In this document: positions 34,158 through 43,887 of the stretch, one piece after another | Layout: each line of letters begins with the position of its first letter | Numbering within the stretch: position 1 is the stretch's first letter | Assembly (NCBI RefSeq): GCF_003201205.1 | Contig: NZ_QICN01000001.1 | Location: forward strand, 744,001 to 808,000 | Source of the DNA: Sinimarinibacterium flocculans | Lineage (GTDB): Bacteria; Pseudomonadota; Gammaproteobacteria; Nevskiales; Nevskiaceae | Length of the DNA stretch: 64,000 nucleotides | Reading direction: 5' to 3' | Notes under the pieces: model-generated | The model's database searches: none | Seen by the model: the letters and a program-made list of their open reading frames with translations, nothing else | Told to the model about the DNA's origin: nothing | Made by a program: the position numbers and the translations under genes

Positions 34158-34575
34158 CGGTAAAAGTCTGGAAGACGCGACGTAGGAGCGGTGGCGGCAG
34201 AAAAGTTGTGGCGGTATCGTGATCAGTAAGTTGCGGAAAGTGCTCGCGCGAAGATCCCCGCGAGTGACATCTGAGGAGGCCTACAGTGTCCAACGTCCTC
34301 CTCCCTGACTTCTGCCGCCCAGACGCCTAGCAATATCATCACGGTAACAACCTCGTTAAAAGATCAGCGAATCTGCCACAAAAGTCGCTTAGAGTCGGCA
34401 AGTACAGAATAACCGTTGGCAAGGGGTTCCCAGGCTCCACGGGGTTCCCAGCCTCGAGGCAAGAGAACGTTGCAGTCATACATGCGCCCCCCGCAGCCAT
34501 GATTCACCACTCCGCGCCGTGGCATCGACAATATTTGACTTCTGGATCGGAGTTGTCCCACGCAAAACGGTCGTT
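34158..34575. other. Intergenic stretch without a recognisable gene
   Basis: 418 bases between the dehydrogenase operon and the hydratase gene. I find no conserved frame. A short direct repeat, ggggttcccag, occurs twice near 34424-34455. It probably holds the promoter of the leftward dehydrogenase operon and the 3' region of the hydratase gene. Confidence 0.4.
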
Positions 34576-35358
34576 TCAACGACCGCGCCATTGCGGAACT
34601 TGTTTGGCCGAAAAAGCCTTCATGCCGATCATGAAATCCTCAGTACTCTGCACTCTTCTCAGTGTCCGCTCTCCAAGGGGCCACATGTCAGATGCAGCCA
34701 TATCGTCCGTTAGCCGCGCCAGTGCGATGCTTTCCTGCACTGCGACCGGCGCGCCCAGGCATATCTCCCTCGCCAGCTCAAGCGCAGCGCTCAGGACTGT
34801 CGACTCCGCAACAACTTTATTCACCAAACCGATCGACAGTGCCCGCTGCGCCGATATTGGACGCCCAGTGGCAATCATCTCCAGTGCCACCGCACGAGGC
34901 ACGGCACGTGGCAGCCGGTAGGCCCCACCGGCCAAGGCCACCAGCCCGCGACGAACTTCAGGCAGACCAAACTGCGACCCTTCAGCGCATACGATCATGT
35001 CGCAGGCCAAGCAGAGCTCCAAACCGCCTCCTAGCGCGGTGCCTTCGACGGCTGCTATCCAAGGCGTGCGTTTCGGGGCATGGACAAATCCGCCAAGACC
35101 ACCGCGCTGAGTCGCAATCTCACTCTCGCGTCCATTCATGATTTCCTTGAGATCAGCGCCAGCGCAGAACGTCTGGCCACCATTAGCGGCGAGCACGCCG
35201 ACCCATATTGACGGGTCAGACTCAATCTGCAGTAGATAGTCCTCGATCATTGCTGACATCTGAGCATTTATTGCATTGCGACTTTCGGCGCGATTCAACG
35301 TGATGATGGCAATATGCTGATCGACGACGGTATAAAGAACAGGTTTAGAGTCTTGCAC
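34576..35358 (-). CDS. Enoyl-CoA hydratase/isomerase family protein
   Basis: About 260 aa from GTG 35358, with AGGA 9 bases upstream; the open frame goes back to 35586 but that part has no crotonase similarity. Motifs: ITLNRAESRNAINAQ, GQTFCAGADLKEIM, GTALGGGLELCLACDMIV and the catalytic block FGLPEVRRGLVALAGGAYRLPR, which carries the Glu of classical hydratases. It probably performs a true enoyl-CoA hydration. Confidence 0.9.
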   Translation of the reverse strand: MQDSKPVLYTVVDQHIAIITLNRAESRNAINAQMSAMIEDYLLQIESDPSIWVGVLAANGGQTFCAGADLKEIMNGRESEIATQRGGLGGFVHAPKRTPWIAAVEGTALGGGLELCLACDMIVCAEGSQFGLPEVRRGLVALAGGAYRLPRAVPRAVALEMIATGRPISAQRALSIGLVNKVVAESTVLSAALELAREICLGAPVAVQESIALARLTDDMAASDMWPLGERTLRRVQSTEDFMIGMKAFSAKQVPQWRGR

Positions 35359-35483
35359 GCAATTGATCCTATGATGGCTGACGTGCCTAAGCACGGAACT
35401 GAAACGACTCCTGGATCGCATTGAGATCGGCAGCGAGGCCCGCAGCCGATACTCACTCCAGACACATGAACGCGATGTTCGTC

Positions 35484-36173
35484 TCACATCCTCCCGACGA
35501 TTGGAACAAGCGCGCCCGTGATGTCGATACTCTGGTCGGAAAGGAGAAACGCTACGAGATGGGCAACCGAAGTCGGTGAGACCCATCTGGTAAAATCAGC
35601 GCCTGACATCTGGAGCCGATTGGCAGGAGTATCTATCACGCTGGGCAGCACCGCATTGACGGTGATCGACTGATCTTTCAGTTCATCTGATAGCGACTCT
35701 GTGAGCCGCGCCACGCCAGCTTTCGAAGCAGCGTAAGCGCCTAGGCCGCAGGTTGCTCGCTGCGCGCTTGCGGCGCCAATGTTGACAATGCGTCCGCTGC
35801 CGTTAGAACGAAGATACGGAAGAACAGAAAGGCAGGCAGCGGCGCAGCTGCGCAGGTTGGTCTCATACATAAGATCCCATGTGTCGAGCGTGCCCTCTGA
35901 AATGGGTTCGTAACGAAACCCCCCGGCGACATTGACCAAGCCATATATGCCGCCCAGTTGGGCAGCGATGCTTTCCATGGCCTTTGCAGTGGCGCTTGCG
36001 TTGCAAAGGTCAACGCCATCGTAAACCACTTCGGCTCGACCGGCGTCCGGTCTCGCTGAACAGTCCAAAACCGCCACACGAGCGCCCTGTGCCGCAAGTT
36101 CTGACACCACCACTCTGCCAAGCGCACCTAAACCACCGGTCACAATAACGCTCTTGTTGGCTAGCATGGCCAT
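35484..36173 (-). CDS. Short-chain dehydrogenase/reductase
   Basis: 229-aa SDR. Cofactor motif VTGGLGALGRVVV (a TGxxxxxG variant), NVAGG, and the catalytic Ser-Tyr-Lys with GAASAQRATCGLGAYAASKAGVARL. It oxidises a hydroxy group or reduces a ketone using NAD(P). It ends 125 bases before the hydratase and starts 7 bases after the acyl-CoA ligase, so the three form a leftward operon. A degraded paralogue lies at 61256-61560. Confidence 0.9.
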   Translation of the reverse strand: MAMLANKSVIVTGGLGALGRVVVSELAAQGARVAVLDCSARPDAGRAEVVYDGVDLCNASATAKAMESIAAQLGGIYGLVNVAGGFRYEPISEGTLDTWDLMYETNLRSCAAACLSVLPYLRSNGSGRIVNIGAASAQRATCGLGAYAASKAGVARLTESLSDELKDQSITVNAVLPSVIDTPANRLQMSGADFTRWVSPTSVAHLVAFLLSDQSIDITGALVPIVGRM

Positions 36174-36180
36174 TATCGAC

Positions 36181-37803
36181 TCAGCGCTTCTGAAGTTTGA
36201 TATCGGACTTCTCTCGATCCCATGTCTGTGGCGTTACGCCTTCATCCCGTAGCTGATACTTCAGCACACGCCCTACCGGGTTGCGCGGAAGTTGGCTGCG
36301 AAACTCGATGAACCGCGGGACTGCAAAATAGGGCAACCGTTCAATGGACCAACGACAGAGCTCGTCTTCTGTGATGGTGCTCCCAGCCTTGAGAATCGCC
36401 GTCACCTTGACATCATCCTCGGTGACATCGGAAGGCACCGCATGAACAGCCACGTCTTCCACCGCTGGATGCGCGCGGAAGGTGGTCTCCATTTCAAAGC
36501 TGGAGATATTTTCGCCACGACGCCTCAGATAATCTTTCTTGCGATCGACAAAGTAGAAAAAACCGTCTTCGTCGAACTTGCCGATGTCGCCACTATGCAG
36601 CCATAGATTCTTCATGATCTTCAGTGTGTCGGCGGGCCTATTCCAGTATCCCTCGAACATCACATGTGGTTGCCGTGGGCGGATAATGACTTCACCAGCC
36701 ACGCCCGGAGGAAGTTCCTGATCGTTATCGTCGACAATCCTCACGTCAAACCATTCATTGCGCCTGCCGGAGCTTCCAGGCTTCGCCTCTTCAGAACATC
36801 TGATCGTTGTCACCAGAGAGGCCTCCGAAAGGCCGTATCCTGGTGCAAACGTATACCTCACACCGAAGCGCTCCTTCCAGATGGTCTGCAGGACTGACGG
36901 AAATGGAGCGCCCATTACGGTTACAAGCTGACCTCGGCAGCGCTGCATCGCCTCATTGTCGGGCGCCTGCGCGAGCATTGGAAACATCGATCCGAGCAGG
37001 CTGACGTGCGTAGCGCCGGAACGCTCGATGTCGGGCCAGAAGTTGGATACCGAGAAACGGGGGGCCAGGACGACTCGCCCGCCCGACATCATGGTGGCCA
37101 GCAGGCTCGCCGCGGTGGCATTCAGGTGGAACAAGGGCAACGCTGTCCACATCACTGACGTTTCGTCCCGTTCGGTACAGTCGTTGGCTTGGCGCGCCAA
37201 ATTGCAGGCGTAGTTGTGGCTGATCATGCAACCCTTGGAGGGGCCAGTCGTGCCACCCGTATAGATCAACATGCTGAGGTCGGACGGTTTGGGCTCGTAT
37301 CCTGGATCTCGATCGTCAGCGGACAGCGTCGATTCCAGCGAAAGCATCTCGATACGACTAAGCGCCGAAGGCGCTACCGTGTTCGTGTGCAGCACCAGCT
37401 TAATAGCCGGAAGATCGTTTTCGATCAACCCAATGCGCTCGACATAGTCGCTTTCGGCAACGATCACGGTGGCTGCGGCGTCGGCAATCTGATGGCGAAG
37501 AAAGTCGCCCTTGTAGGCGGTGTTGACCGGTACGCTGATGGCTCCCAGCTTGTTGATCGCAAACCAGGACAGGACAGCATGAATATTGTTGTCCAGCATC
37601 GTCACAACCGTGTCGCCGGTGTTCACGCCATGGGCGGCCAGCGTATTAGCAAGACGAGAGGACTGACGATGGATATCTAGATAGCTGTAGGTCTCACCGG
37701 ACAGATCCAAGAACTGCCTGTCACCCCACCTTTCTGCAGCCCTCCGCAAAACGCCGACCACCGTGTCCTGCTGGCCGGTCGCCCAAACGTCAAAAGTCCT
37801 CAC
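36181..37803 (-). CDS. Acyl-CoA synthetase (AMP-forming, CaiC-like)
   Basis: About 540-aa ANL ligase with LIYTGGTTGPSKGCMISH (P-loop), FAPGYGLSEASLVTTIR, and WLHSGDIGKFDEDGFFYFVDRKKDYLRRRGENIS (hinge); the tail LPRNPVGRVLKYQL has the catalytic Lys. Activates a carboxylate with CoA, second such ligase of the cluster. GTG 37803 is preferred because GAGGAG lies 7 bases upstream; ATG 37821 is an alternative. Divergent from the amidohydrolase gene across a 236-base regulatory region. Confidence 0.9.
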   Translation of the reverse strand: MRTFDVWATGQQDTVVGVLRRAAERWGDRQFLDLSGETYSYLDIHRQSSRLANTLAAHGVNTGDTVVTMLDNNIHAVLSWFAINKLGAISVPVNTAYKGDFLRHQIADAAATVIVAESDYVERIGLIENDLPAIKLVLHTNTVAPSALSRIEMLSLESTLSADDRDPGYEPKPSDLSMLIYTGGTTGPSKGCMISHNYACNLARQANDCTERDETSVMWTALPLFHLNATAASLLATMMSGGRVVLAPRFSVSNFWPDIERSGATHVSLLGSMFPMLAQAPDNEAMQRCRGQLVTVMGAPFPSVLQTIWKERFGVRYTFAPGYGLSEASLVTTIRCSEEAKPGSSGRRNEWFDVRIVDDNDQELPPGVAGEVIIRPRQPHVMFEGYWNRPADTLKIMKNLWLHSGDIGKFDEDGFFYFVDRKKDYLRRRGENISSFEMETTFRAHPAVEDVAVHAVPSDVTEDDVKVTAILKAGSTITEDELCRWSIERLPYFAVPRFIEFRSQLPRNPVGRVLKYQLRDEGVTPQTWDREKSDIKLQKR

Positions 37804-37906
37804 AAGTCGTCTCCTCACCATGTGTCCCGACTTCGCCGTGCGTTGGCACTTGAAGTCATTGAGTTACCTGTATAGAGTATGGGTTCACGAGTGAGTGATG
37901 TAAAGC

Positions 37907-37923
37907 CCTCAGGGTCCCTGAGG
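37907..37923. promoter_or_regulatory. Palindrome CCTCAGGG-T-CCCTGAGG in a divergent promoter region
   Basis: Perfect 8-bp arms around a single base, between the divergent ligase and amidohydrolase genes. No T-run follows. It is a candidate operator for both directions. Confidence 0.5.
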
Positions 37924-38039
37924 ATCCGCTTGCTGCGTGCGGCAGCAGATCTGACCGAATGGTATCCGCAGCATGAAGACATGAAGAGCGGAGTGATAGC
38001 GCCGCGGATTGTGAACACAGGAACGAGAGGAGCGATGTC

Positions 38040-39362
38040 ATGACTAAAGATGATCTGATACTGGTGAGTGTTGACGACCATGTCGTCGAGCCTCCAACTA
38101 TGTTTGACCGTCACATCCCCGCGGCATACAAAGACAAGGCCCCAAAAGTAGTGACCGAGGGCGGTGCCGACATCTGGGTGTACGAGGGCATTCGGGTGCC
38201 AAACATTGGGCTCAATGCTGTCGTTGGCCGGGTTCCGGAAGAGTATGGCATGGAGCCCTTGTCATTCGCGCATGTGCGAAAGGGCTGCTACGACGTGAAG
38301 GCGCGAATTGATGACATGAACGCGAACGGTCAACTTGGGGCGCTTTGCTTCCCCACGTTTACACAGTTCGGGGGAACCCTATTCTTGGGAGCGAAGGACA
38401 AGACGGCCGCCAAGGCGGTTGTTTCTGCTTACAACGACTGGCATATCGACGAGTGGTGCGGCGCCGCGCCAGGGCGCTTTATTCCGCTGGCTACGCTTCC
38501 GCTGTGGGATGTCGACGCCTGCGTCGCTGAGGCTCAGCGAGTCGCGAAGAAGGGTTGCCACACTTTGACCTTCCCTGACAATCCGTCGACGAAAGGGCTG
38601 CCCAGCATACATACTGGGTATTGGGATCCCCTGTGGAAGACCATGGTCGACAACGGCCAAGTGATCTCCGCGCATATTGGGTCAGGCTATCAGCCGCCCC
38701 ATGCCTCGAGCGAATCGCCGATAGATGCGTGGATTCTCACCATGCCGCTTGCGATCGCGAATGCGGCGGGTGATTGGCTGTTCAGCAGCGTGTTCAGAAA
38801 ATTTCCCGATCTCAAGCTCGCTCTGTCGGAAGGGGGTATCGGCTGGATTCCTTATTTTCTTGAGCGTGCTGACTTCACGTTCAAGCATCACAACGCTTGG
38901 ACCAATTCGCACAAAAACATGGGTGGATTGCTACCGAGCGAGATATTCAAGCGCAACATCATCACCTGCTTCATTGATGATAGCTTCGGCCTTAAGAATC
39001 TCGATGCCCTGAATGAAGACCTGGTAACGTGGGAATGTGACTATCCTCATTCCGACAGTGTTTGGCCGAACTGTCCAGAACGGGTGTGGGACCAAGTTAA
39101 ACGCCTGCCAGTCGAGTCGATAAACAAGATCACGCACCTCAATGCAATGCGTGAGTTCTCATACGATCCGTTTTCGGTTCTGGGGCGAGAGAACTGCACG
39201 GTCGGCGCGCTACGGGCTTTAGCCCAGCATGTGGATACGAAGCCCCAAGCTGGTCTGGGCGGGTTCAATCCGGCTGGGGATTATCGAACGGGTGAGCCAG
39301 TGACGTCAGGACAAGTGACGAGGATGTTTGCGGCCCAGTTGAGTCCTAGTTCAAGTGCATGA
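38040..39362 (+). CDS. Amidohydrolase-2 family metal-dependent hydrolase
   Basis: 440-aa TIM-barrel protein of the amidohydrolase_2/ACMSD-like family. It begins LILVSVDDHVVEPPTMFDRHIP, with DDHVVEP in place of the usual HxH metal motif; VISAHIGSG gives a His, and WECDYPHSDSVWP gives the Asp of the C-terminal metal site. Related proteins hydrolyse or decarboxylate ring-derived acids, and are common next to steroid and terpenoid genes. GAGGAG precedes the ATG. First gene of a rightward operon to the P450. Confidence 0.85.
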   Translation: MTKDDLILVSVDDHVVEPPTMFDRHIPAAYKDKAPKVVTEGGADIWVYEGIRVPNIGLNAVVGRVPEEYGMEPLSFAHVRKGCYDVKARIDDMNANGQLGALCFPTFTQFGGTLFLGAKDKTAAKAVVSAYNDWHIDEWCGAAPGRFIPLATLPLWDVDACVAEAQRVAKKGCHTLTFPDNPSTKGLPSIHTGYWDPLWKTMVDNGQVISAHIGSGYQPPHASSESPIDAWILTMPLAIANAAGDWLFSSVFRKFPDLKLALSEGGIGWIPYFLERADFTFKHHNAWTNSHKNMGGLLPSEIFKRNIITCFIDDSFGLKNLDALNEDLVTWECDYPHSDSVWPNCPERVWDQVKRLPVESINKITHLNAMREFSYDPFSVLGRENCTVGALRALAQHVDTKPQAGLGGFNPAGDYRTGEPVTSGQVTRMFAAQLSPSSSA

Positions 39363-39605
39363 TTCCGCCATGCATCGGCAGTCCAGAAGTCCGTCCGCGT
39401 TTGACGGTCGCGTTACTCGGCAACCGTGGTGGGCCAGGGCATAGAGGCTTGCATATGGCTGGATCGGCTGTTGAGAGCGTATGAGCTGCCCGCATACAGC
39501 TCACGGTGGGAACTACTGCACGTTAGCTTTATTGAATGCTCCGCGATTAGGCCATGAGGCCTCGGGCGGAAGCGAAACAAGACCTGATGCACCGGAGACA
39601 CACGC

Positions 39606-40784
39606 ATGGCAGACGAAGCTTACATCGTGGCAGCAGTTAGAACGGCCGGGGGCCGTCGCAATGGTCGACTCTCGGGTTGGCATCCTGCTGATTTGGCAGC
39701 CGAGGTTTTGAACGCGCTGGTGGATTGCGTAGGCATCGATCCGGCCGCCGTTGACGACGTCTTGATGGGCTGTGCAAATCAATTCGGCCCTCAGGCCGCG
39801 TGCATTGGCCGTAATGCGGTGCTGTCGTCCAAGTTGCCGGAAACGGTGCCAGGACTTTCCATTGATCGCCAGTGCGGTTCGTCCCAGCAAGCGCTTCATT
39901 TTGCGGCGCAGGCAGTGATGTCCGGCACCATGGACGTGGTTATAGCAGCAGGCGTCGAATGCATGAGCCGGGTACCGATCAATGCACAGTTCGAGATTGC
40001 GGCGAAGGAAGGATTCGACAAACCGTTCGGACCCAAGATGAAGGCCCGCTACCCGGGTGCCGTCTTTAGCCAGTACATCGGCGCCGAGATGATGGCAAAA
40101 AAATACGAGCTATCCAAGGAGCAACTTGACGAGTTCTCACTATCCAGCCATCTCAAGGCAATTGCCGCGACGGAGTCGAAGCGATTTCACAACGAGATCA
40201 TTCCTATCGAAGTGAGGCCTGCCACCGAGAACGTCGGGGAACTTCATTTGCACGACGAAGGAATCCGCTTCGATGCCAGCATTGAGGCAATCAGAGGCGT
40301 TCGGTTGCTCACAGAGGGGGGGCGAATCACCGCGGCGAGTTCAAGCCAGATCTGCGATGGCGCGTCCGGCGTGATGGTCGTCAACGCTAAGGGCTTGCGG
40401 ACGCTGGGCGTGGAACCTCTTGCGCGCATCCACCACATGACAGTGCTGGGACATGACCCGGTCATCGTTCTTGAGGGCCCGATTCCGGCCACTGAGCGGG
40501 CCCTTAGGAAGTCCGGAATGACACTTGGCGAAATCGATTTGTATGAGGTCAACGAGGCGTTTGCATCGGTCCCTCTGGCGTGGCAGAAGGCGCTGGACGC
40601 CGATCCCGAGCGTCTGAACGTCAATGGCGGTGCGATTGCACTAGGCCATCCACTTGGAGCAACCGGAACCAAGCTGGCGAGCACGCTAATTCATGAACTC
40701 CGCCGTTCCGGCAAGCGTTTTGGTCTGGAGGCAGTCTGTGAGGGGGGCGGTATGGCTAACGTCACCATCATTGAGCGGCTTTAG
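39606..40784 (+). CDS. Acetyl-CoA acyltransferase (thiolase)
   Basis: 392-aa classical thiolase. The nucleophilic Cys is in SIDRQCGSSQQAL, the second Cys in VCEGGGMANV and the His in NGGAIALGHPLGATG. It cleaves a 3-ketoacyl-CoA with CoA, the last step of a beta-oxidation round. 243 bases precede it, with an inverted repeat TGAGCTG-8-CAGCTCA at 39482-39503. Probably in the rightward catabolic operon. Confidence 0.93.
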   Translation: MADEAYIVAAVRTAGGRRNGRLSGWHPADLAAEVLNALVDCVGIDPAAVDDVLMGCANQFGPQAACIGRNAVLSSKLPETVPGLSIDRQCGSSQQALHFAAQAVMSGTMDVVIAAGVECMSRVPINAQFEIAAKEGFDKPFGPKMKARYPGAVFSQYIGAEMMAKKYELSKEQLDEFSLSSHLKAIAATESKRFHNEIIPIEVRPATENVGELHLHDEGIRFDASIEAIRGVRLLTEGGRITAASSSQICDGASGVMVVNAKGLRTLGVEPLARIHHMTVLGHDPVIVLEGPIPATERALRKSGMTLGEIDLYEVNEAFASVPLAWQKALDADPERLNVNGGAIALGHPLGATGTKLASTLIHELRRSGKRFGLEAVCEGGGMANVTIIERL

Positions 40785-40841
40785 AACGCTGGCACAGGCA
40801 ATGCAAAACGTCTCCTATAAACGGGTGGAATAAGCAGAACC

Positions 40842-41624
40842 ATGAAGATTGATACAACGGTTACGGCGGTGATCACCGGTGGGGCTTCTGGCCTTGGCGA
40901 AGCGACGGCACGCAGACTTGCGAGCGCTGGTGCGAAGATCGCATTGTTCGACCTCAATGACGAAAAGGGTGAGGCTCTTGCCAGGGAGATTGGCGGGGTC
41001 TTCTGCAAAGTGGACGTCACTTCGGAGTCTCAGGTGGACGCTGCTTTCTCCAAGGCGCGAAACGCGCTAGGTCAGGAACGCATCCTGGTGAATTGCGCGG
41101 GGACGGGAAAGTCGATCAAGACGGTCACGCGCGACAAAACCACGGGCCAGATTCAGCCGCTACCAACGATCGCGTTTGACAGTACCATCCAGATCAATTT
41201 GATTGGGACGTTTCGTTGCATCGCCAAATCCGCAGCAGGCATGCTGTCCCTTGATCCGCGTGAGGAGGATGAACGTGGTGTGATTATCAACACCGCCTCA
41301 ATTGCTGCTCAAGATGGCCAGATGGGCCAGGCAGCCTATGCTGCGTCGAAGGCGGCAATCGTTGGTATGACGCTGCCGATTGCGCGCGATCTGATGAGCG
41401 AGGGCATACGTGTAAACACGATTATGCCAGGGATCTTCTCCACGCCGCTAATGAATGCAGCCTCTGAAAAAGTGCTCTCCGCGCTGGCTTTATCAGTCCC
41501 TTTTCCGAAGCGCCTAGGGAGGCCAGAGGAGTTCGCATCGCTCGTTGCAGAGATCTGCGAGAACGTCTACTTCAATGGTGAAAGCATCCGTCTAGACGGA
41601 GCGTTGCGCATGAGTGCTCGCTAA
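40842..41624 (+). CDS. SDR-family 3-hydroxyacyl-CoA dehydrogenase
   Basis: 260-aa SDR resembling type II 3-hydroxyacyl-CoA dehydrogenase. Motifs: VITGGASGLGEATARRLASAGAKIALFDLNDEKGE (NAD-binding), NCAGTG, IINTASIAAQDGQMGQAAYAASKAAIVGM (Ser-Tyr-Lys), and IMPGIFSTPL. It probably converts the hydratase product to the substrate of the thiolase just upstream. Confidence 0.92.
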   Translation: MKIDTTVTAVITGGASGLGEATARRLASAGAKIALFDLNDEKGEALAREIGGVFCKVDVTSESQVDAAFSKARNALGQERILVNCAGTGKSIKTVTRDKTTGQIQPLPTIAFDSTIQINLIGTFRCIAKSAAGMLSLDPREEDERGVIINTASIAAQDGQMGQAAYAASKAAIVGMTLPIARDLMSEGIRVNTIMPGIFSTPLMNAASEKVLSALALSVPFPKRLGRPEEFASLVAEICENVYFNGESIRLDGALRMSAR

Positions 41625-41644
41625 ACGAGCAGAGTCACAGGGCG

Positions 41645-42523
41645 ATGACAACGCAGACACGACGATTCTCGGTATCCGACGGGTTGACGCTGGTGGGTGA
41701 CGTTGGCGGAGACCCAGCGGCCCCTCCCGTGATCCTACTGCACGGAGGCGGCCAGACGAGACACTCTTGGGGGCTCGCCATGGAGGTCTTGGTGAACGCC
41801 GGCTACCACGTCCTCAATCTGGATGCCCGCGGCCACGGCGAAAGTGATTGGTCTGCTGATGGTGATTATTCGATTGCCACATTAGCAGCTGATCTCTCTG
41901 CTGTGATCGAGACGCTGGCCGCGCCACCAGCGTTGATCGGTGCATCGATGGGTGGCGCCACCTCGCTTTTTTATACCGGACACGCCGACCAGTCCCGGGT
42001 GCGGGCGCTGGTTCTTGTAGACATCGTGCCAAAGATTAATGCGGTCGGAGCCAAGCGCATTCGCGCATTCATGCGGGCTTATCCGGAGGGATTCGCCAGT
42101 CTGGAAGAGGCCGCGAATGCCGTATCTGATTTTTATCCAGAGCGGCCACGCCCTCGTGATAGCAATGGTTTAATGAAGAATCTGCGGCGGCGCGAGGATG
42201 GCCGTTTTCACTGGCACTGGGATCCAAGGTTCGTTGAGTCTCCGGAACGCGCCGAGCCGCCGCAGTTCGCGCACAAGTTGCAGCAAGCAGCGCGTGGTGT
42301 GCGTCAGCCGGTACTGCTTGTGCAAGGCATGTCAAGTGACATCGTAAGCACGGAGGGCGTGGCGGACCTCCAGCAACAGATCCCGCATCTTGAAGTATAT
42401 GAAGTGGCCAATGCGGGTCACATGGTAGCCGGCGACAAAAACGATGCCTTCAACGAAGGGATCATTCGTTTTTTGCAGTGCTGTCATCCGCCTTTGGCAG
42501 CCGCGAAAATCGGCCAGGATTGA
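41645..42523 (+). CDS. Alpha/beta hydrolase
   Basis: 292 aa. HGGGQTRHSWG is the oxyanion-hole region, LIGASMGGATSLF the nucleophile elbow with Ser, and GHMVAGDKND holds the His; SSDIVS may give the acid. Cytoplasmic; it could be an esterase, lactonase or C-C hydrolase acting on a ring-opened intermediate. Twenty bases after the SDR gene. Confidence 0.9.
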   Translation: MTTQTRRFSVSDGLTLVGDVGGDPAAPPVILLHGGGQTRHSWGLAMEVLVNAGYHVLNLDARGHGESDWSADGDYSIATLAADLSAVIETLAAPPALIGASMGGATSLFYTGHADQSRVRALVLVDIVPKINAVGAKRIRAFMRAYPEGFASLEEAANAVSDFYPERPRPRDSNGLMKNLRRREDGRFHWHWDPRFVESPERAEPPQFAHKLQQAARGVRQPVLLVQGMSSDIVSTEGVADLQQQIPHLEVYEVANAGHMVAGDKNDAFNEGIIRFLQCCHPPLAAAKIGQD

Positions 42524-42541
42524 GAACAAGGAGATGAATCA

Positions 42542-43825
42542 GTGAACGAAAAATTGCAGGCCGAGTTCGAGAAAGCCACAGGGTACGAGCTGACGGACGA
42601 CCATATCGAGCGTAACAGACTGCTTTTGGGTATCGACGTGCCCAATCCTGACGACGAACAGATCCACACGGCGAGTATCGATAATATCCGTACATTTGCA
42701 TTCGGATGTGGTAATGACAACCCGCTGCATTGCGACCCTGAATACGCCGCAGGAACTCGCTGGGGCTCTGTCATTGCGCCGAACATGATGGCGGGCAGCA
42801 TCAACAAGCCGCTCAAGGGCGACCCCCTCGACCCAGAAATAAAGAAGCAGCAGAAGGGGGTTTTTCGCGGAATTCACGTCTTCATCTCAGGGGGCGAGTG
42901 GACGTTCTATCGACCGATCTATCCCGGAGATACGATTTTTAGCTTTAAGGCGCTTGAAAGCCTTGAGGTTCAACCATCGGAGTTTGCTGGGCGCAAGGTG
43001 AACCGCATCACCCGGGTTGTGAAGATCAACCAGCGCAGCGAGATTGTCGGCGTCTACCGCTATCGAGAGATTCTCACCGAGCGCAAAACAGCCGTCAAGA
43101 AAGGCAAGTATCTCGAGATCGAGCCCGCACGGTATTCAGACCAGGATATCGCGCGCATTGACGAGATCTATGCGAATGATCGCCCGCGGGGCGCAGACAC
43201 GTGGTACTTTGAAGATGTCAAGGAAGGAGAGTCACTTCGGCCGAGCGTTTCGGGGCCTTTGACGGTATCCGACGTCATTACGTTCCATGCTGGTGGCTAC
43301 GGATGGGTGCCGTATGGCCTGCGAGTTGGCCGTCTCTGGCATAAGAATCGTCAGCGTATTCCCGCTTTCTATATCAAGAATGAATCTGGTATTCCCGACG
43401 TGGCGCAACGCCTACACTGGGACAGTCAGTGGGCACGGGCGATCGGCAATCCGATTGCCTATGATTATGGGGTTATGCGCGAGAATTATCTCTATCGATA
43501 TCTTAGCGATCTTGCCGGTGATGACGGCTGGGTCTACTCGACGTATGACGAGATCCGCAAATTCAATTACATCGGCGACACACAGTTTATAGAAGGAAGT
43601 GTTATCGGCAAGCGCCAGGAACACGGCCTTCACTTGGTAGATGTGAAAGTCAGCATGACCAACCAGCGGGGCGAGGAGACCGTCCGCTGTAAGGCCACGA
43701 TTGCGCTGCCCTGCCGTAGTGGCTCGCCGGTCATTCTGCCGGAGGCACCAGATGATCTGCGACGTCGCGCCGTCTCGATGTGGACGCGCCACTGCGAGCT
43801 GACGCAGCGCTCTAAGACCGGCTGA
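42542..43825 (+). CDS. MaoC-like double-hotdog acyl-CoA hydratase
   Basis: 427 aa with two hotdog domains. The N-terminal half is of the FAS1-like dehydratase type (DNIRTFAFGCGNDNPLHCDPEYA, where Asp and His form the hydratase motif, and GEWTFYRPIYPGDTIF). The C-terminal half repeats the fold (VKEGESLRPSVSGPLTVSDVITF). GTG start with AAGGAG 8 bases upstream. Probably hydrates an enoyl-CoA that is too bulky for crotonases. Such genes sit beside thiolase/aldolase and DUF35 genes in steroid side-chain loci. Confidence 0.87.
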   Translation: MNEKLQAEFEKATGYELTDDHIERNRLLLGIDVPNPDDEQIHTASIDNIRTFAFGCGNDNPLHCDPEYAAGTRWGSVIAPNMMAGSINKPLKGDPLDPEIKKQQKGVFRGIHVFISGGEWTFYRPIYPGDTIFSFKALESLEVQPSEFAGRKVNRITRVVKINQRSEIVGVYRYREILTERKTAVKKGKYLEIEPARYSDQDIARIDEIYANDRPRGADTWYFEDVKEGESLRPSVSGPLTVSDVITFHAGGYGWVPYGLRVGRLWHKNRQRIPAFYIKNESGIPDVAQRLHWDSQWARAIGNPIAYDYGVMRENYLYRYLSDLAGDDGWVYSTYDEIRKFNYIGDTQFIEGSVIGKRQEHGLHLVDVKVSMTNQRGEETVRCKATIALPCRSGSPVILPEAPDDLRRRAVSMWTRHCELTQRSKTG

Positions 43826-43887
43826 AACGCCAAGCGCTTGAGAGTACGACTTGCTGGCAGGCTCGATCAACTTGGAGGACGTACATT

